Assembly: GCA_964634465.1 (NCBI GenBank)
Contig: CAZWLY010000013.1
Span: forward strand, 1 to 64,000
From: CAZWLY01 sp964634465
Lineage (GTDB): Bacteria; Desulfobacterota; Desulfarculia; G963662305
Direction: 5' to 3'
Length of the DNA stretch: 64,000 bases
In this document: one piece after another, positions 55,548 to 64,000 of the stretch
How the letters are laid out: every line of letters begins with the position of its first letter
How positions within the stretch are numbered: the first letter of the stretch is position 1
Translations under genes and position numbers: made by a program
The notes under the pieces: generated by a model
The model's input: the letters and a program-made list of their open reading frames with translations, nothing else
Databases searched by the model: none
Told to the model about the DNA's origin: nothing

Positions 55548-56248
55548 TCGATTTCTCCATCACCATGAAAGGCTGGACCCTGGCCGGAACGCTCCACCCG
55601 CCCGCCGCCAAGACGGCCCGAGGCCTGGCCGTAATCGCCCACGGCCTCTACTCGGACAAGTCTTCGATCAAGCTGACCGCGCTCAGCCAAAAACTCTCCG
55701 AAATCGGACTGGCCGCGGCCCGCTTCGACGCTATGGGCTGCGGCCAATCGAGCGGCCGCTTCTCCGAAACCACGCTCACCGGCCGGGCCGAGGCCGTCGC
55801 CGCCGTGGCCGAGCGCCTGCGCCGGGAGTACGGCCGGGATCTGCCGCTGTGGTTGATCGGCTCCTCCTTCGGCGGCTCGGCGGCGCTGCTTCTGGCCAGC
55901 CGGGACGCCTCTGCGGCCGGGGTCGTGGCCTGGTCCGCCCCGAACGACTTCGCCGCACTCACCGCCCGCCTGGAAAGCGGCGAGGAGTCGGACCTGGATC
56001 GGGCCTTCTTCGACGATCTTACAGCCGTCGACATGCCGGCCTGCCTGACCGGCCTGTCGCCCGTTCTTCTGGTCCACGCCCAGGAGGACGAGGTGGTGCC
56101 GGTCTCCCAGGCCTATGACCTCTTGGGACGGCTTGGGCCGGACAGCAAGTTGGTCGTCATCTTCGGCTCCGACCACGCCTTCCACGCTCCGGGCGCCTCC
56201 GAGATCGCCATCGAGACCACCCTGGCCTGGCTGGAGCGTCGGCTGTAG
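55544..56248 (+). CDS. Alpha/beta hydrolase
   Basis: 234 aa from GTG 55544, overlapping the Fpg-like stop (GTGA). Catalytic triad apparent: nucleophile Ser in LIGSSFGGSAALL (about residue 106), Asp in VHAQEDEVVPVSQAY (about 182), His in FGSDHAFHAPG (about 210). HGLYSDKSSIKLTAL gives the oxyanion region. Related to serine aminopeptidase/lysophospholipase-like hydrolases; substrate unknown. Coupled to the preceding gene. Confidence 0.9.
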   Translation: MIDFSITMKGWTLAGTLHPPAAKTARGLAVIAHGLYSDKSSIKLTALSQKLSEIGLAAARFDAMGCGQSSGRFSETTLTGRAEAVAAVAERLRREYGRDLPLWLIGSSFGGSAALLLASRDASAAGVVAWSAPNDFAALTARLESGEESDLDRAFFDDLTAVDMPACLTGLSPVLLVHAQEDEVVPVSQAYDLLGRLGPDSKLVVIFGSDHAFHAPGASEIAIETTLAWLERRL

Positions 56249-56386
56249 CCGGCCGGGCCGTTTCCCGGACGATCGAATCTCCCTTTCAGCCACATTTTTG
56301 TTGCCTTATCCCCACCTTGACTGTAGATTGAATTGCTGTTCGCGGCACGAGCCGAACAGCGGTTTGTCGGAATAAAGGGGGCGCCC

Positions 56387-56833
56387 ATGACCAAGTGGCA
56401 CGACGATCGAATGGAACGGAGCATGGCCTCCCGGCTGGATCGAGCCAAGGAACGGGCCAGGCAGGACATCCTCTTTCGCCTCCGCGAAAACCAAGCCGAG
56501 ATCGCCAACCGCGTCGCCATGAAATTGATCGACGCCGAGCTGTTGGAGACCACCTCCAAGGCCAAGATCGAGGAGCAGATCGCGAACTGCATCGATCAGC
56601 TCAACGACATGGAGGAGTTCGACGTCAACTACACCATCGCCCCCTACCGGGAGATCGTCCACAACCCCAATTTCGCCATTCTGTTCATGACCTCCTTCGT
56701 CATCGAAAAACTGATCGACCATGAAGCGGTGGTCGATGTCTACGGCTCCGACGAGGAAATCTACCGGACCATAGCCAGCCAGGTGGAGCCCTTCCTCGTG
56801 CGCAGCCGCCGCAAGAGGAACGACCGTGGTTAG
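56387..56833 (+). CDS. Conserved-looking protein of unknown function (148 aa)
   Basis: Start ATG 56387 with AAGGGGG upstream (MTKWHDDRMERSMASRLDRA). It is mainly helical and charged, with RQDILFRLRENQAEIANRV, DAELLETTSKAKIEEQIANC and a more hydrophobic segment FAILFMTSFVIEKLI (about 100-114). The last residues are basic (RSRRKRNDRG). I do not recognise the family. Overlaps the next gene by 8 bp, so the two form a pair. Confidence 0.7.
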   Translation: MTKWHDDRMERSMASRLDRAKERARQDILFRLRENQAEIANRVAMKLIDAELLETTSKAKIEEQIANCIDQLNDMEEFDVNYTIAPYREIVHNPNFAILFMTSFVIEKLIDHEAVVDVYGSDEEIYRTIASQVEPFLVRSRRKRNDRG

Positions 56834-57167
56834 GGCCCGCGTCTGGCTCACCTGCGCCGCCGTCCACGATCCAGTCTCCCCGGTGTTGGTCAAACCGGCC
56901 GTGATCGGCTGGCAGGCCAAACAGCGTCAGGTCGAGCTGACCATCGAGCGGGGATTCTCCGGCCGGGAGCTTCTCAAGCGGATGAAGGGCTGGGTGACCA
57001 GCGACGTCAAGGAGGTCGATGAGGTCCTTACGGCCCATGGCCGGCTCAAGATTCTGGACGAGCGGGAGCTGGTCTGGGAGGGTGAGACCGAGGCCGATTT
57101 CGAGGCGGCGGTCAAAGACCTCTCGGCGCGCTTCGGCGACCAAGTCGCTCTGGAACGGTTGAACTGA
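56826..57167 (+). CDS. Protein of unknown function (113 aa)
   Basis: GTG start inside the end of the preceding gene. MVRARVWLTCAAVHDPVSPV, then GWQAKQRQVELTIERGFSGR, LLKRMKGWVTSDVKEVDEVL and DFEAAVKDLSARFGDQVALE. Mixed alpha/beta, no signal peptide or membrane helix, one Cys. Not recognised. Function presumably tied to its coupled neighbour. Confidence 0.68.
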   Translation: MVRARVWLTCAAVHDPVSPVLVKPAVIGWQAKQRQVELTIERGFSGRELLKRMKGWVTSDVKEVDEVLTAHGRLKILDERELVWEGETEADFEAAVKDLSARFGDQVALERLN

Positions 57168-57358
57168 GCCCCAGCCTGCAAAATCCGCCGTTTTCTGTTT
57201 TTCAGCTATAGAATTCGCCCCCATCGGTTGTGTATCATGATTGCAGATGAGTAATCATGAAGGGGCTGGTTTACCGGCCGGCCGGGTTATGTCTTGGGTC
57301 AACCTCGCCCCGGCCAGCTTCGAGCGGGTTTCAGTGCAAGGGTCGTCAGGAGCGATGG

Positions 57359-58504
57359 ATGGGTGAAGACGGATTCGAACCGAAAATCGAAATTGTCTGT
57401 CACTCCAAAGAGAGTCGAGAAGGCGGCGAAAGTCCTTTCGACAAGGCCGTTTGCTCGATTGTGCAGAAAAAAAACGTCAAGCTCGCCTGCCCGTATTTGT
57501 CGGTAACTTATCTGCGAGACACCATAGCCAAGAAGGCGAGTTCTTGGAAAATCATAACCGACCTTGAAGAATGGATGCGCGCCGCTGACAAGCCTAAGGA
57601 CGTCCGTAGCTTCCTGGAAAAAAACACCAATCATATTCGCCATGTTCCAGGGCTTCATGCAAAAGTTGTCATGAACCGCCACCAGGCCCTTGTGGGATCG
57701 GCGAATCTTACAAGAGGCGGCTTGGCGAAAAGGGAAGAGGTGTCGATTTTAATAGAAAATAAAGCCTGCCTGCAAAAACTTCACGACTGGTTCGATTTTC
57801 TGTGGCGGGAAAGCAGCCTGCCGCCGATGGAAGAAATCGCGGCATACAGTCAGAATCTCCCAGAAACCAACAGGCCCAGACAGTCGCCCAAAAGGCTACT
57901 CTCGAGCATCAATTCTCCGAACGCCCGCATCACAAGCCTTCTAACAAGCCGAAAGGAGAAGTATTTATTGGGGGCAGAGGATAAAAAGGTTTGGGACAGG
58001 CTGAAGAAAACAATCCGGCAAGCGCCCGAGAAAGAGTGGATAGACGGGTATTTCGAGCTGGTCAAAGAGTTGATCGAGTTCACCGGTCTGTCCCGCGACG
58101 ATCCGCGGCTGGTGCTTTCGATGCCCAAAAATGGAACCCTGCCGGTTACGGTCGGTCAACGCTACGCCCTGAAAGCTTTCTGGAAACATAGACCCGTCAT
58201 CGGGTTCATGCTTGACGCAAGCTATCGGCCTCCAAAGAGTATCGAAGCGAATATTGTCGAGTGGTATTATTTCAAGTCAACGGGCGTGGAAAGATCAGAC
58301 GGTGATCTGTGCTTTCTGGATTTTAAAGTCTCCGACATGAGGAAAATCCCTCAAGACCTCAAAACAAGATGGCGTCACCTTGTCACGAAGGCGCTCGAGG
58401 GCGGTCAAAAATCGCCTTACAAAAGACATCATGTAGATATGCTCTACCACATCGTGATGGACAAAGAGCTGCGGGAAGCGCTCCTGGCAGAAGTTTTCTC
58501 CTAA
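57359..58504 (+). CDS. PLD-like (single HKD motif) protein, accessory
   Basis: 381 aa from ATG 57359, AGGAG six bases upstream. A phospholipase-D-type motif: VPGLHAKVVMNRHQALVGSA followed by NLTRGG (about 97-122), i.e. HxK...GSxN. Only one copy is present, so it would dimerise to make an active site, as in BfiI/Nuc-type nucleases. The C-terminal 200 residues are unrecognised but have KEWIDGYFELVKELIEFTGL and YRPPKSIEANIVEWYYF. Codon use and AT content differ clearly from neighbours, suggesting transfer. A defence or repair nuclease is possible, not shown. Confidence 0.78.
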   Translation: MGEDGFEPKIEIVCHSKESREGGESPFDKAVCSIVQKKNVKLACPYLSVTYLRDTIAKKASSWKIITDLEEWMRAADKPKDVRSFLEKNTNHIRHVPGLHAKVVMNRHQALVGSANLTRGGLAKREEVSILIENKACLQKLHDWFDFLWRESSLPPMEEIAAYSQNLPETNRPRQSPKRLLSSINSPNARITSLLTSRKEKYLLGAEDKKVWDRLKKTIRQAPEKEWIDGYFELVKELIEFTGLSRDDPRLVLSMPKNGTLPVTVGQRYALKAFWKHRPVIGFMLDASYRPPKSIEANIVEWYYFKSTGVERSDGDLCFLDFKVSDMRKIPQDLKTRWRHLVTKALEGGQKSPYKRHHVDMLYHIVMDKELREALLAEVFS

Positions 58505-58624
58505 ACAAGCCTTCCACGGGCTCAGCATTTATTCCAAACTGGTGGGACGCGGCATGGGCGCCGCCCCCTCGTTTTGGCCCACACCGTCAACCGATTGCCG
58601 TCGCCGTCTCTCCGGCCTGTTCAT

Positions 58625-59314
58625 CTATCCCTTGAGCAAGACGTAGACCGCGCCGGCCCCGCCGTCATAGGGCCGGGCGGTGGCGAAGGCCAAGACATGT
58701 TTTCTCAAGGCCGAGCGGGACAGCCAGGCCACCACGTGGGGTTTCAAAACCGGCTTGCCCTCGGGCGAGCCCAGTCCCCGGCCGTGGATGACGAGCACGC
58801 AGCGGTGGCCAAGGCGGCGCGAGTCGATGACGAACCTGAAGACCCGCTCCTGGGCCTCGTTGACCGTCAGGCCGTGGAGATCGAGGTGGTCGTGGATGGG
58901 GAACAGCCCGGCGGCCAGCTTGTTGACGATCTCCGGGTTGAGACCGGGCCGGCTGCCCTCGACGTACTCGTCGGTGTCCCTGACGTCCAGCGCCACCTCG
59001 CCGGCGACCAGGTCGGCCAGATGGGCCAAGGCCTCCAGGTCCTCGTCCTCGGCCGGTCTGGGGCCGGGTCGGGTGGTGGGCAAGGCGATCTCCGGCCCGA
59101 ACTCGAGCGGCGTCACCCCGGCCATGGCCCGCCGGAACTCGGCCGCGTCGTCGTCCGGCTCGACAGCCGGCGGGGCCGGCTCGGCCTCGGCGGCCGGTTG
59201 GGCCAGGCGTCGCTTCAACTCCTTGGCGCTGTCGAGGAAAGGATTGTGAAAGGGGCGGCTTTTGGCCGACTTGGCCCTCGGCCGGTTCTTCCTTTTTTTC
59301 TTGCGCCGGGCCAC
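58625..59314 (-). CDS. Smr-domain protein
   Basis: 229 aa. Basic N-terminus (MARRKKKRKNRPRAKSAKSR), a Pro/Ala-rich linker (about 40-110), and a C-terminal Smr domain (about 140-229) with DHLDLHGLTVNEAQERV, VLVIHGRGLGS and GGAGAVYVLLK. Smr domains are nicking nucleases of DNA or RNA; the stand-alone form resembles YdaL/SmrA-type proteins. Convergent with the PLD-like gene. Confidence 0.93.
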   Translation of the reverse strand: MARRKKKRKNRPRAKSAKSRPFHNPFLDSAKELKRRLAQPAAEAEPAPPAVEPDDDAAEFRRAMAGVTPLEFGPEIALPTTRPGPRPAEDEDLEALAHLADLVAGEVALDVRDTDEYVEGSRPGLNPEIVNKLAAGLFPIHDHLDLHGLTVNEAQERVFRFVIDSRRLGHRCVLVIHGRGLGSPEGKPVLKPHVVAWLSRSALRKHVLAFATARPYDGGAGAVYVLLKG

Positions 59315-59399
59315 GGCTCCCCCCGGGCGGTCATGATCGCCGTCGAGGCCAATATAGCCGGCCCGCAGACAAGTGTAAAGGCGTCGAAATAACCGGGGC

Positions 59400-59428
59400 T
59401 TGACTTGGCCGATCGCATTCCGGATGAT
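59400..59428 (+). promoter_or_regulatory. Promoter of the acyl-CoA synthetase gene
   Basis: -35 TTGACT at 59400-59405, 17-bp spacer, -10 GATGAT at 59423-59428. No FadR box is visible near it. Confidence 0.45.
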
Positions 59429-59457
59429 GGTCCAGGGTCTAAAAAAGGGAGGCGCAC

Positions 59458-61134
59458 ATGCCGGCCATCGGGTCAGCCCTGATCGAGATCGCCGACCGAT
59501 TTCCGGATCGTGAGGCCCTCATCCACGTCGAGCGGGGGGTGAGGCTCAGCTACCGGCAGTTCATCGCCGCGGCCGGACGGGCGGCCGCCGGGCTCAAGGA
59601 GCTGGGGATCGGGCCCGGCGACCACGTGGCCATCTGGGGCGGGAACCGGCCGGAGTGGATCGTCTCCCAGGCGGCGCTGTCCATCCTGGGTGCGGTCTGG
59701 ACGCCGATCGATCCGTCGGCCGCGCCGGGTCAATTGGCTTTCGTCCTCGAGCACTCCGACGCCGTGGCCGTCATCGCCGATCAGAACCTCCGGGAGGTCT
59801 TGGAGGCGGCCCGGTCCGATCCGAAGAGCGCCGGCAGGTTGAAGCGACTTCAACACGTCGTCTCCTGGGAGGAGCCGGCCGAGGGGGAGACGGGCTGGGC
59901 CGAGGTGCTCGAGGCCGGGCGGGCGGGCGATCCGGCCGAATTGGCCGGGCGGGTCGATGAAAGCGGCCCGGCGGCGATCATGTACACCTCGGGCACCACC
60001 GGCCGGCCCAAGGGAGCCATGCTCGCCCACCAGAGCCTGATCACCAAGTCCCTGGCCGCCGCCGAGCGCCAAGCCCTGACCGAGACCGATCGGCTGGGCC
60101 TGTTCTTCCCCCTGTCGCACATGTTCGGCAACACCTGCATCGCCCTGACCGGGCTTTTGAGGGGGGCGGCGTTGGTCATCCCGGCCGACGTCTTCGAGCC
60201 CGGCTCGACGCTCACCGCCCTGGCCAGGGAAAGGTGCACCGCCGTCTACGGCACGCCGAGCATGCTGATCGCCATCCTCGACCACCCCAACTTCGGCGAG
60301 CACGATCTGTCGTCTTTACGGACCGGCATCCTCGGCGGCGCCGCCTGCCCGCTGGAGATCGTAAAGCGCATCGTCGAAGTGATGGGGGTGAGAGAGATCA
60401 CCCTCGGCTACGGCCTCACCGAAACCTCGTCCTGGGTGACGATGACCCAGCCCGACGATCCGCTGGAGCTGAGGGTGGGCACGGTCGGCACGGCGCTTGC
60501 CGGCTGCGAGGTGGGCGTCTTCGACCCGGACACGGACGAGCCCTTGGCCCCCGGCATCGGCGGTGAAATCCGGACCCGGGGCTCGTTGATGCTGGGCTAC
60601 TACAAGCAGGCTCAGGCCACGGCCCGGGCCATCGACGCCGACGGTTGGTACCGGACCGGCGACCTGGGAACCCTGGACGAGACGGGGCGCTTGCGGGTCA
60701 CCGGCCGAATCAAGGACGTCGTGGTCAGGCGAGGGGTGGAGATTCTACCGGCCCAAGTCGAAGACGAGATCTACCGCCTCGAGAGCGTGGCCGAGGTCCA
60801 GGTCTTCGGCGTACCCGACGTCGAAGTCGGCCGCCGCCTGGCCGCCTGGCTGCGGCTCAAGCCGGGCGCGAGTTTGACCGAGGCCGACGTCCTGGCCTTC
60901 TGCCGGGCCGAACTGGAGCCCGATCTGGTCCCGGACCTGGTCAGGTTCGTCGATTCCTTCCCCACCACCCCCTCGGGCAAGGTCCAGAAATACAAACTGG
61001 CCGAGCTGGCCCTGGCGGAGCTGCAGGACGACTATTTTTTCAAAGCTGGCGGCCGGAGGCGACCCCCAAGTTCGACCGCCTGTCGCGATCGAATCGCCGC
61101 GCCCCGATCGGCTCTGGAAGCCGAGAAAGGGTGA
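59458..61134 (+). CDS. AMP-forming acyl-CoA synthetase
   Basis: 558 aa of the ANL superfamily; activates a carboxylic (probably fatty) acid to acyl-CoA through an acyl-AMP. Motifs: A3 IMYTSGTTGRPKGAMLAH, A5 YGLTETSSWVTM, A7 WYRTGDLG, A8 RLRVTGRIKDVVVRRGVEI and A10 PSGKVQKYKLAEL with the catalytic Lys about residue 510. The last 35 residues are Arg/Ala-rich and not family-like. Starts ATG 59458 after AAGGGAGG. Chain length not deducible. Confidence 0.94.
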   Translation: MPAIGSALIEIADRFPDREALIHVERGVRLSYRQFIAAAGRAAAGLKELGIGPGDHVAIWGGNRPEWIVSQAALSILGAVWTPIDPSAAPGQLAFVLEHSDAVAVIADQNLREVLEAARSDPKSAGRLKRLQHVVSWEEPAEGETGWAEVLEAGRAGDPAELAGRVDESGPAAIMYTSGTTGRPKGAMLAHQSLITKSLAAAERQALTETDRLGLFFPLSHMFGNTCIALTGLLRGAALVIPADVFEPGSTLTALARERCTAVYGTPSMLIAILDHPNFGEHDLSSLRTGILGGAACPLEIVKRIVEVMGVREITLGYGLTETSSWVTMTQPDDPLELRVGTVGTALAGCEVGVFDPDTDEPLAPGIGGEIRTRGSLMLGYYKQAQATARAIDADGWYRTGDLGTLDETGRLRVTGRIKDVVVRRGVEILPAQVEDEIYRLESVAEVQVFGVPDVEVGRRLAAWLRLKPGASLTEADVLAFCRAELEPDLVPDLVRFVDSFPTTPSGKVQKYKLAELALAELQDDYFFKAGGRRRPPSSTACRDRIAAPRSALEAEKG

Positions 61135-61138
61135 GGCT

Positions 61139-62002
61139 TTAGAGACCCAGAACCCGGATCAGGTTCTTGCCGGCGATGAGTTCCCTCTCGGCCGCGGTCA
61201 AGTCCAGGGAGAGAAACCAGTCCTTGGCCGGAGAGACCGCCCGCCAGGGCGTATCCGTACCCCAGATCACCCGCTCGGCCCCTTTCAGCCGGATCAGCTC
61301 GGCGGCTTGCTCGGGCGTCAGCAAGCGATCGACGTAGGCCGTATCCAGGTAGACGTTGTCCAGATCGAGCAAAGGCTCGATCTGGTCCCAACCGTAGAGG
61401 CAGCCCAGATGGGCGGCGATGATGGTCAACTCCGGGAAGCGGCGGGCCAGCTCGGCGATCTGGTTCGGGTCGGTGGCGAAGGGTCCGAACTCGGCGCTGA
61501 ACATCGCCAGGTGCGGTTTGACCGCCAGCAATCCCGGCTCGTTGAGGGTGTCCAGCAGCAGGGGCAGACCGGCCGCAGCCACGCGCTCCACCACGGTCAG
61601 GGCGGCCTCGCCCAACAGCTCGAAACGCTGGAGGACGGTGTGCAGCTTCACCCCCCTGGCCCCCAACTCGATCGCTTCGGCCAGGTCGGCGGCTGGATCG
61701 TCGGCCAGGGGGTGGAGGGTGGCGAAGGGGATGACCTCGGCGTAGTCCTCGGCCGCCTGGGCCGTCCAGCGGTTGAGCTCGGCCACCCGGCCGGGCTTGG
61801 TGGCTACCGGCAGGAGCACGAAGCGCTCCACCCCGGCTCGACGTTCGGACTCGATCACCCGGTCGAGGGAGCCCTCGTGGACGGTCTTCCAGCGGTGGGG
61901 GTCGTCCTCGGCGAGATGGCCGTCGAGCATGGTCAGCTTGCCGGTCAGGGCCGGCTGGTCTTTCTCCAGATAGGCGTGGGTGTGGCCGTCGATGAAGATC
62001 AT
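61139..62002 (-). CDS. Amidohydrolase_2-family metal-dependent hydrolase
   Basis: 287 aa TIM barrel. DGHTHAY gives the HxH pair at the start of beta-1, GARGVKLHTV the Lys/His strand, TIIAAHLGCLYG a metal His, YLDTAYVDRLL and VIWGTDTPWR the catalytic Asp. The family includes decarboxylases and lactone or amide hydrolases, so the reaction is not predictable. Convergent with the acyl-CoA synthetase; 4 bp between stops. Confidence 0.88.
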   Translation of the reverse strand: MIFIDGHTHAYLEKDQPALTGKLTMLDGHLAEDDPHRWKTVHEGSLDRVIESERRAGVERFVLLPVATKPGRVAELNRWTAQAAEDYAEVIPFATLHPLADDPAADLAEAIELGARGVKLHTVLQRFELLGEAALTVVERVAAAGLPLLLDTLNEPGLLAVKPHLAMFSAEFGPFATDPNQIAELARRFPELTIIAAHLGCLYGWDQIEPLLDLDNVYLDTAYVDRLLTPEQAAELIRLKGAERVIWGTDTPWRAVSPAKDWFLSLDLTAAERELIAGKNLIRVLGL

Positions 62003-62217
62003 AACGAGGTAGGAGGATAGTCGGCCGGCGATTCGTTGTCAAGGCAACCAGTTAGCTGAACGGCATTCAATCGGCGGGGGAGCGGCGGCGCTCGGGGCGA
62101 CCTTCTCTTTCCGGTCGCGGGCGGAAGGGGGGCGAAGATCGGGTTTCAAAATAAAGAAGACCGCTTTCTTCGACGACCCGACCGGAGCCCGAAACCGGCC
62201 GTTCGCGTCCTTTGCGC

Positions 62218-62248
62218 TTGACAATTTCCCCTTCTTTTTTATTATACT
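62218..62248 (+). promoter_or_regulatory. Promoter of the biotin carrier gene
   Basis: -35 TTGACA at 62218-62223; -10 either TTATAC (62242-62247, 18-bp spacer) or TATACT (62243-62248, 19-bp). The spacer is T-rich. The gene starts about 48 bp later. Confidence 0.65.
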
Positions 62249-62296
62249 TGCTTACTTTACTGTGCGTTGAATCCGGCTGAGTCATAGGAGGTTGAA

Positions 62297-62509
62297 GTGG
62301 CTGACATCGTGGCCCCAATGGGCGGCAAGGTTATCAGTATCAATGTCGCCGTCGGCGATACGGTCAATGAGGACGACGACGTCGCTATCCTGGAAGCGAT
62401 GAAGATGGAGATGCCCATCACCGCTCCCGCGTCGGGCACCGTCCAGGAGATCAAGGTTTCCGAGGGTGACGCCGTTGAGGCCGATCAGGTGATGATCGTC
62501 CTGGGATAA
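62297..62509 (+). CDS. Biotin carboxyl carrier protein (stand-alone biotinyl domain)
   Basis: 70 aa, a bare biotinyl domain with the biotinylated lysine in EAMKMEM (about residue 36). GTG start after AGGAGG. Carries the carboxyl group to or from the transcarboxylase subunit encoded next. The long hinge region of typical BCCP is missing, which fits gamma subunits of biotin-dependent decarboxylases or propionyl-CoA carboxylases. Confidence 0.95.
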   Translation: MADIVAPMGGKVISINVAVGDTVNEDDDVAILEAMKMEMPITAPASGTVQEIKVSEGDAVEADQVMIVLG

Positions 62510-62523
62510 ACCGGTGGACAACC

Positions 62524-62570
62524 CGGCCGGACCCCGCGCGGTTTTCGCCGTGGGTTCCGGCCGTTTTTTT
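62524..62570 (+). terminator. Intrinsic terminator between biotin carrier and carboxyltransferase
   Basis: An 11-bp stem with one bulge (CGGCCGGACCC with GGGTTCCGGCCG), an inner small hairpin, and seven T. It starts 14 bp after the carrier stop. Read-through or a second start must supply the carboxyltransferase; a TATACT lies at 62573-62578 without a good -35. Confidence 0.82.
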
Positions 62571-62677
62571 GATATACTCGCTCAGTCCCGGCGCCCGTCC
62601 CGCCCACCGAACCCTTGGCGGTTACCCACCCGCGGACGGCCCGGTTTTGTAAAGCCCCTCACGCCCAGGAGTGAGTA

Positions 62678-64000
<1,323 letters not shown>

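Noticed and set aside
57369..57385. GATTCGAACCG resembling a tRNA T-loop inside the PLD-like gene
   Set aside because: Flanks do not form the T-stem or any cloverleaf; it is coding sequence.

Overview
The window is GC-rich (roughly 65%), densely coded and free of rRNA, CRISPR arrays or insertion sequences. Gene content and order suggest an anaerobic member of the Desulfobacterota (former Deltaproteobacteria). The evidence is the block ispE / tRNA-Gln / prs / rplY / pth, the block tilS / ftsH / folP / glmM, an mlaEFD-tolC-mlaC operon, a K+-stimulated membrane pyrophosphatase, a FadR-controlled etfBA operon, hydrogenase maturation genes hypA-B-F-C-D, and a free biotin carrier next to a methylmalonyl/propionyl-CoA-type carboxyltransferase. 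Species cannot be named from sequence alone. The lifestyle suggested (inference) is fatty-acid and propionate turnover with [NiFe]-hydrogenase and PPi-driven ion pumping.

Layout. 1-10.1 kb, almost all minus strand: hppA (cut by the window edge), pth, rplY, an M24 peptidase, prs, tRNA-Gln(UUG), ispE, a DUF1844 protein, thpR, cinA, pgpA and a small metallopeptidase. 10.3-12.9 kb: fadR-etfB-etfA on the minus strand, with a clear promoter overlapped by a FadR-type operator and a strong terminator after etfA. 13.1-19.4 kb, plus strand: queH, a GAF histidine kinase and the Mla/MCE lipid-transport operon that includes a TolC-like outer-membrane protein. 19.5-25.5 kb, plus: tilS, ftsH, folP, glmM. 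25.7-34.2 kb: DsrE-like protein, coaX, a small sigma-28-type gene, ldcA, a serine hydrolase, two unknown small proteins, pyrF, PBP1A and an SMR transporter.

34.3-40.3 kb, minus: a GYF-domain membrane protein; a five-gene operon encoding a FliD-like protein, three small proteins of unknown function and a miniature FlgC-like rod protein, bounded by a sigma-28-like promoter and an intrinsic terminator; and a large secreted protein whose mRNA leader is predicted to fold over its ribosome binding site. 40.4-48.5 kb: metallo-beta-lactamase-fold hydrolase, cNMP-binding protein, unknown membrane protein, pgeF, a TGS GTPase, a PAC2 protein, an HDOD protein and a degenerate GAF-kinase-receiver protein. 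48.6-53.3 kb: hypABFCD. 53.3-58.5 kb is the most accessory-looking part, with a Fic protein where hypE would be expected, an Fpg-like protein lacking the catalytic proline, an alpha/beta hydrolase, two unknown proteins and a PLD-like protein of lower GC. 58.6-64 kb: Smr protein, acyl-CoA synthetase, amidohydrolase, biotin carrier and carboxyltransferase (cut by the window edge).

The best candidate for something undescribed is the 35.3-38.5 kb FliD-like operon. It shares an unusually long promoter signature with the isolated 69-aa gene at 27.1-27.3 kb, which suggests a sigma-28-like regulon. The structured leader at 40.14-40.23 kb is the second candidate. Family calls come from reading motifs; no database search was run.
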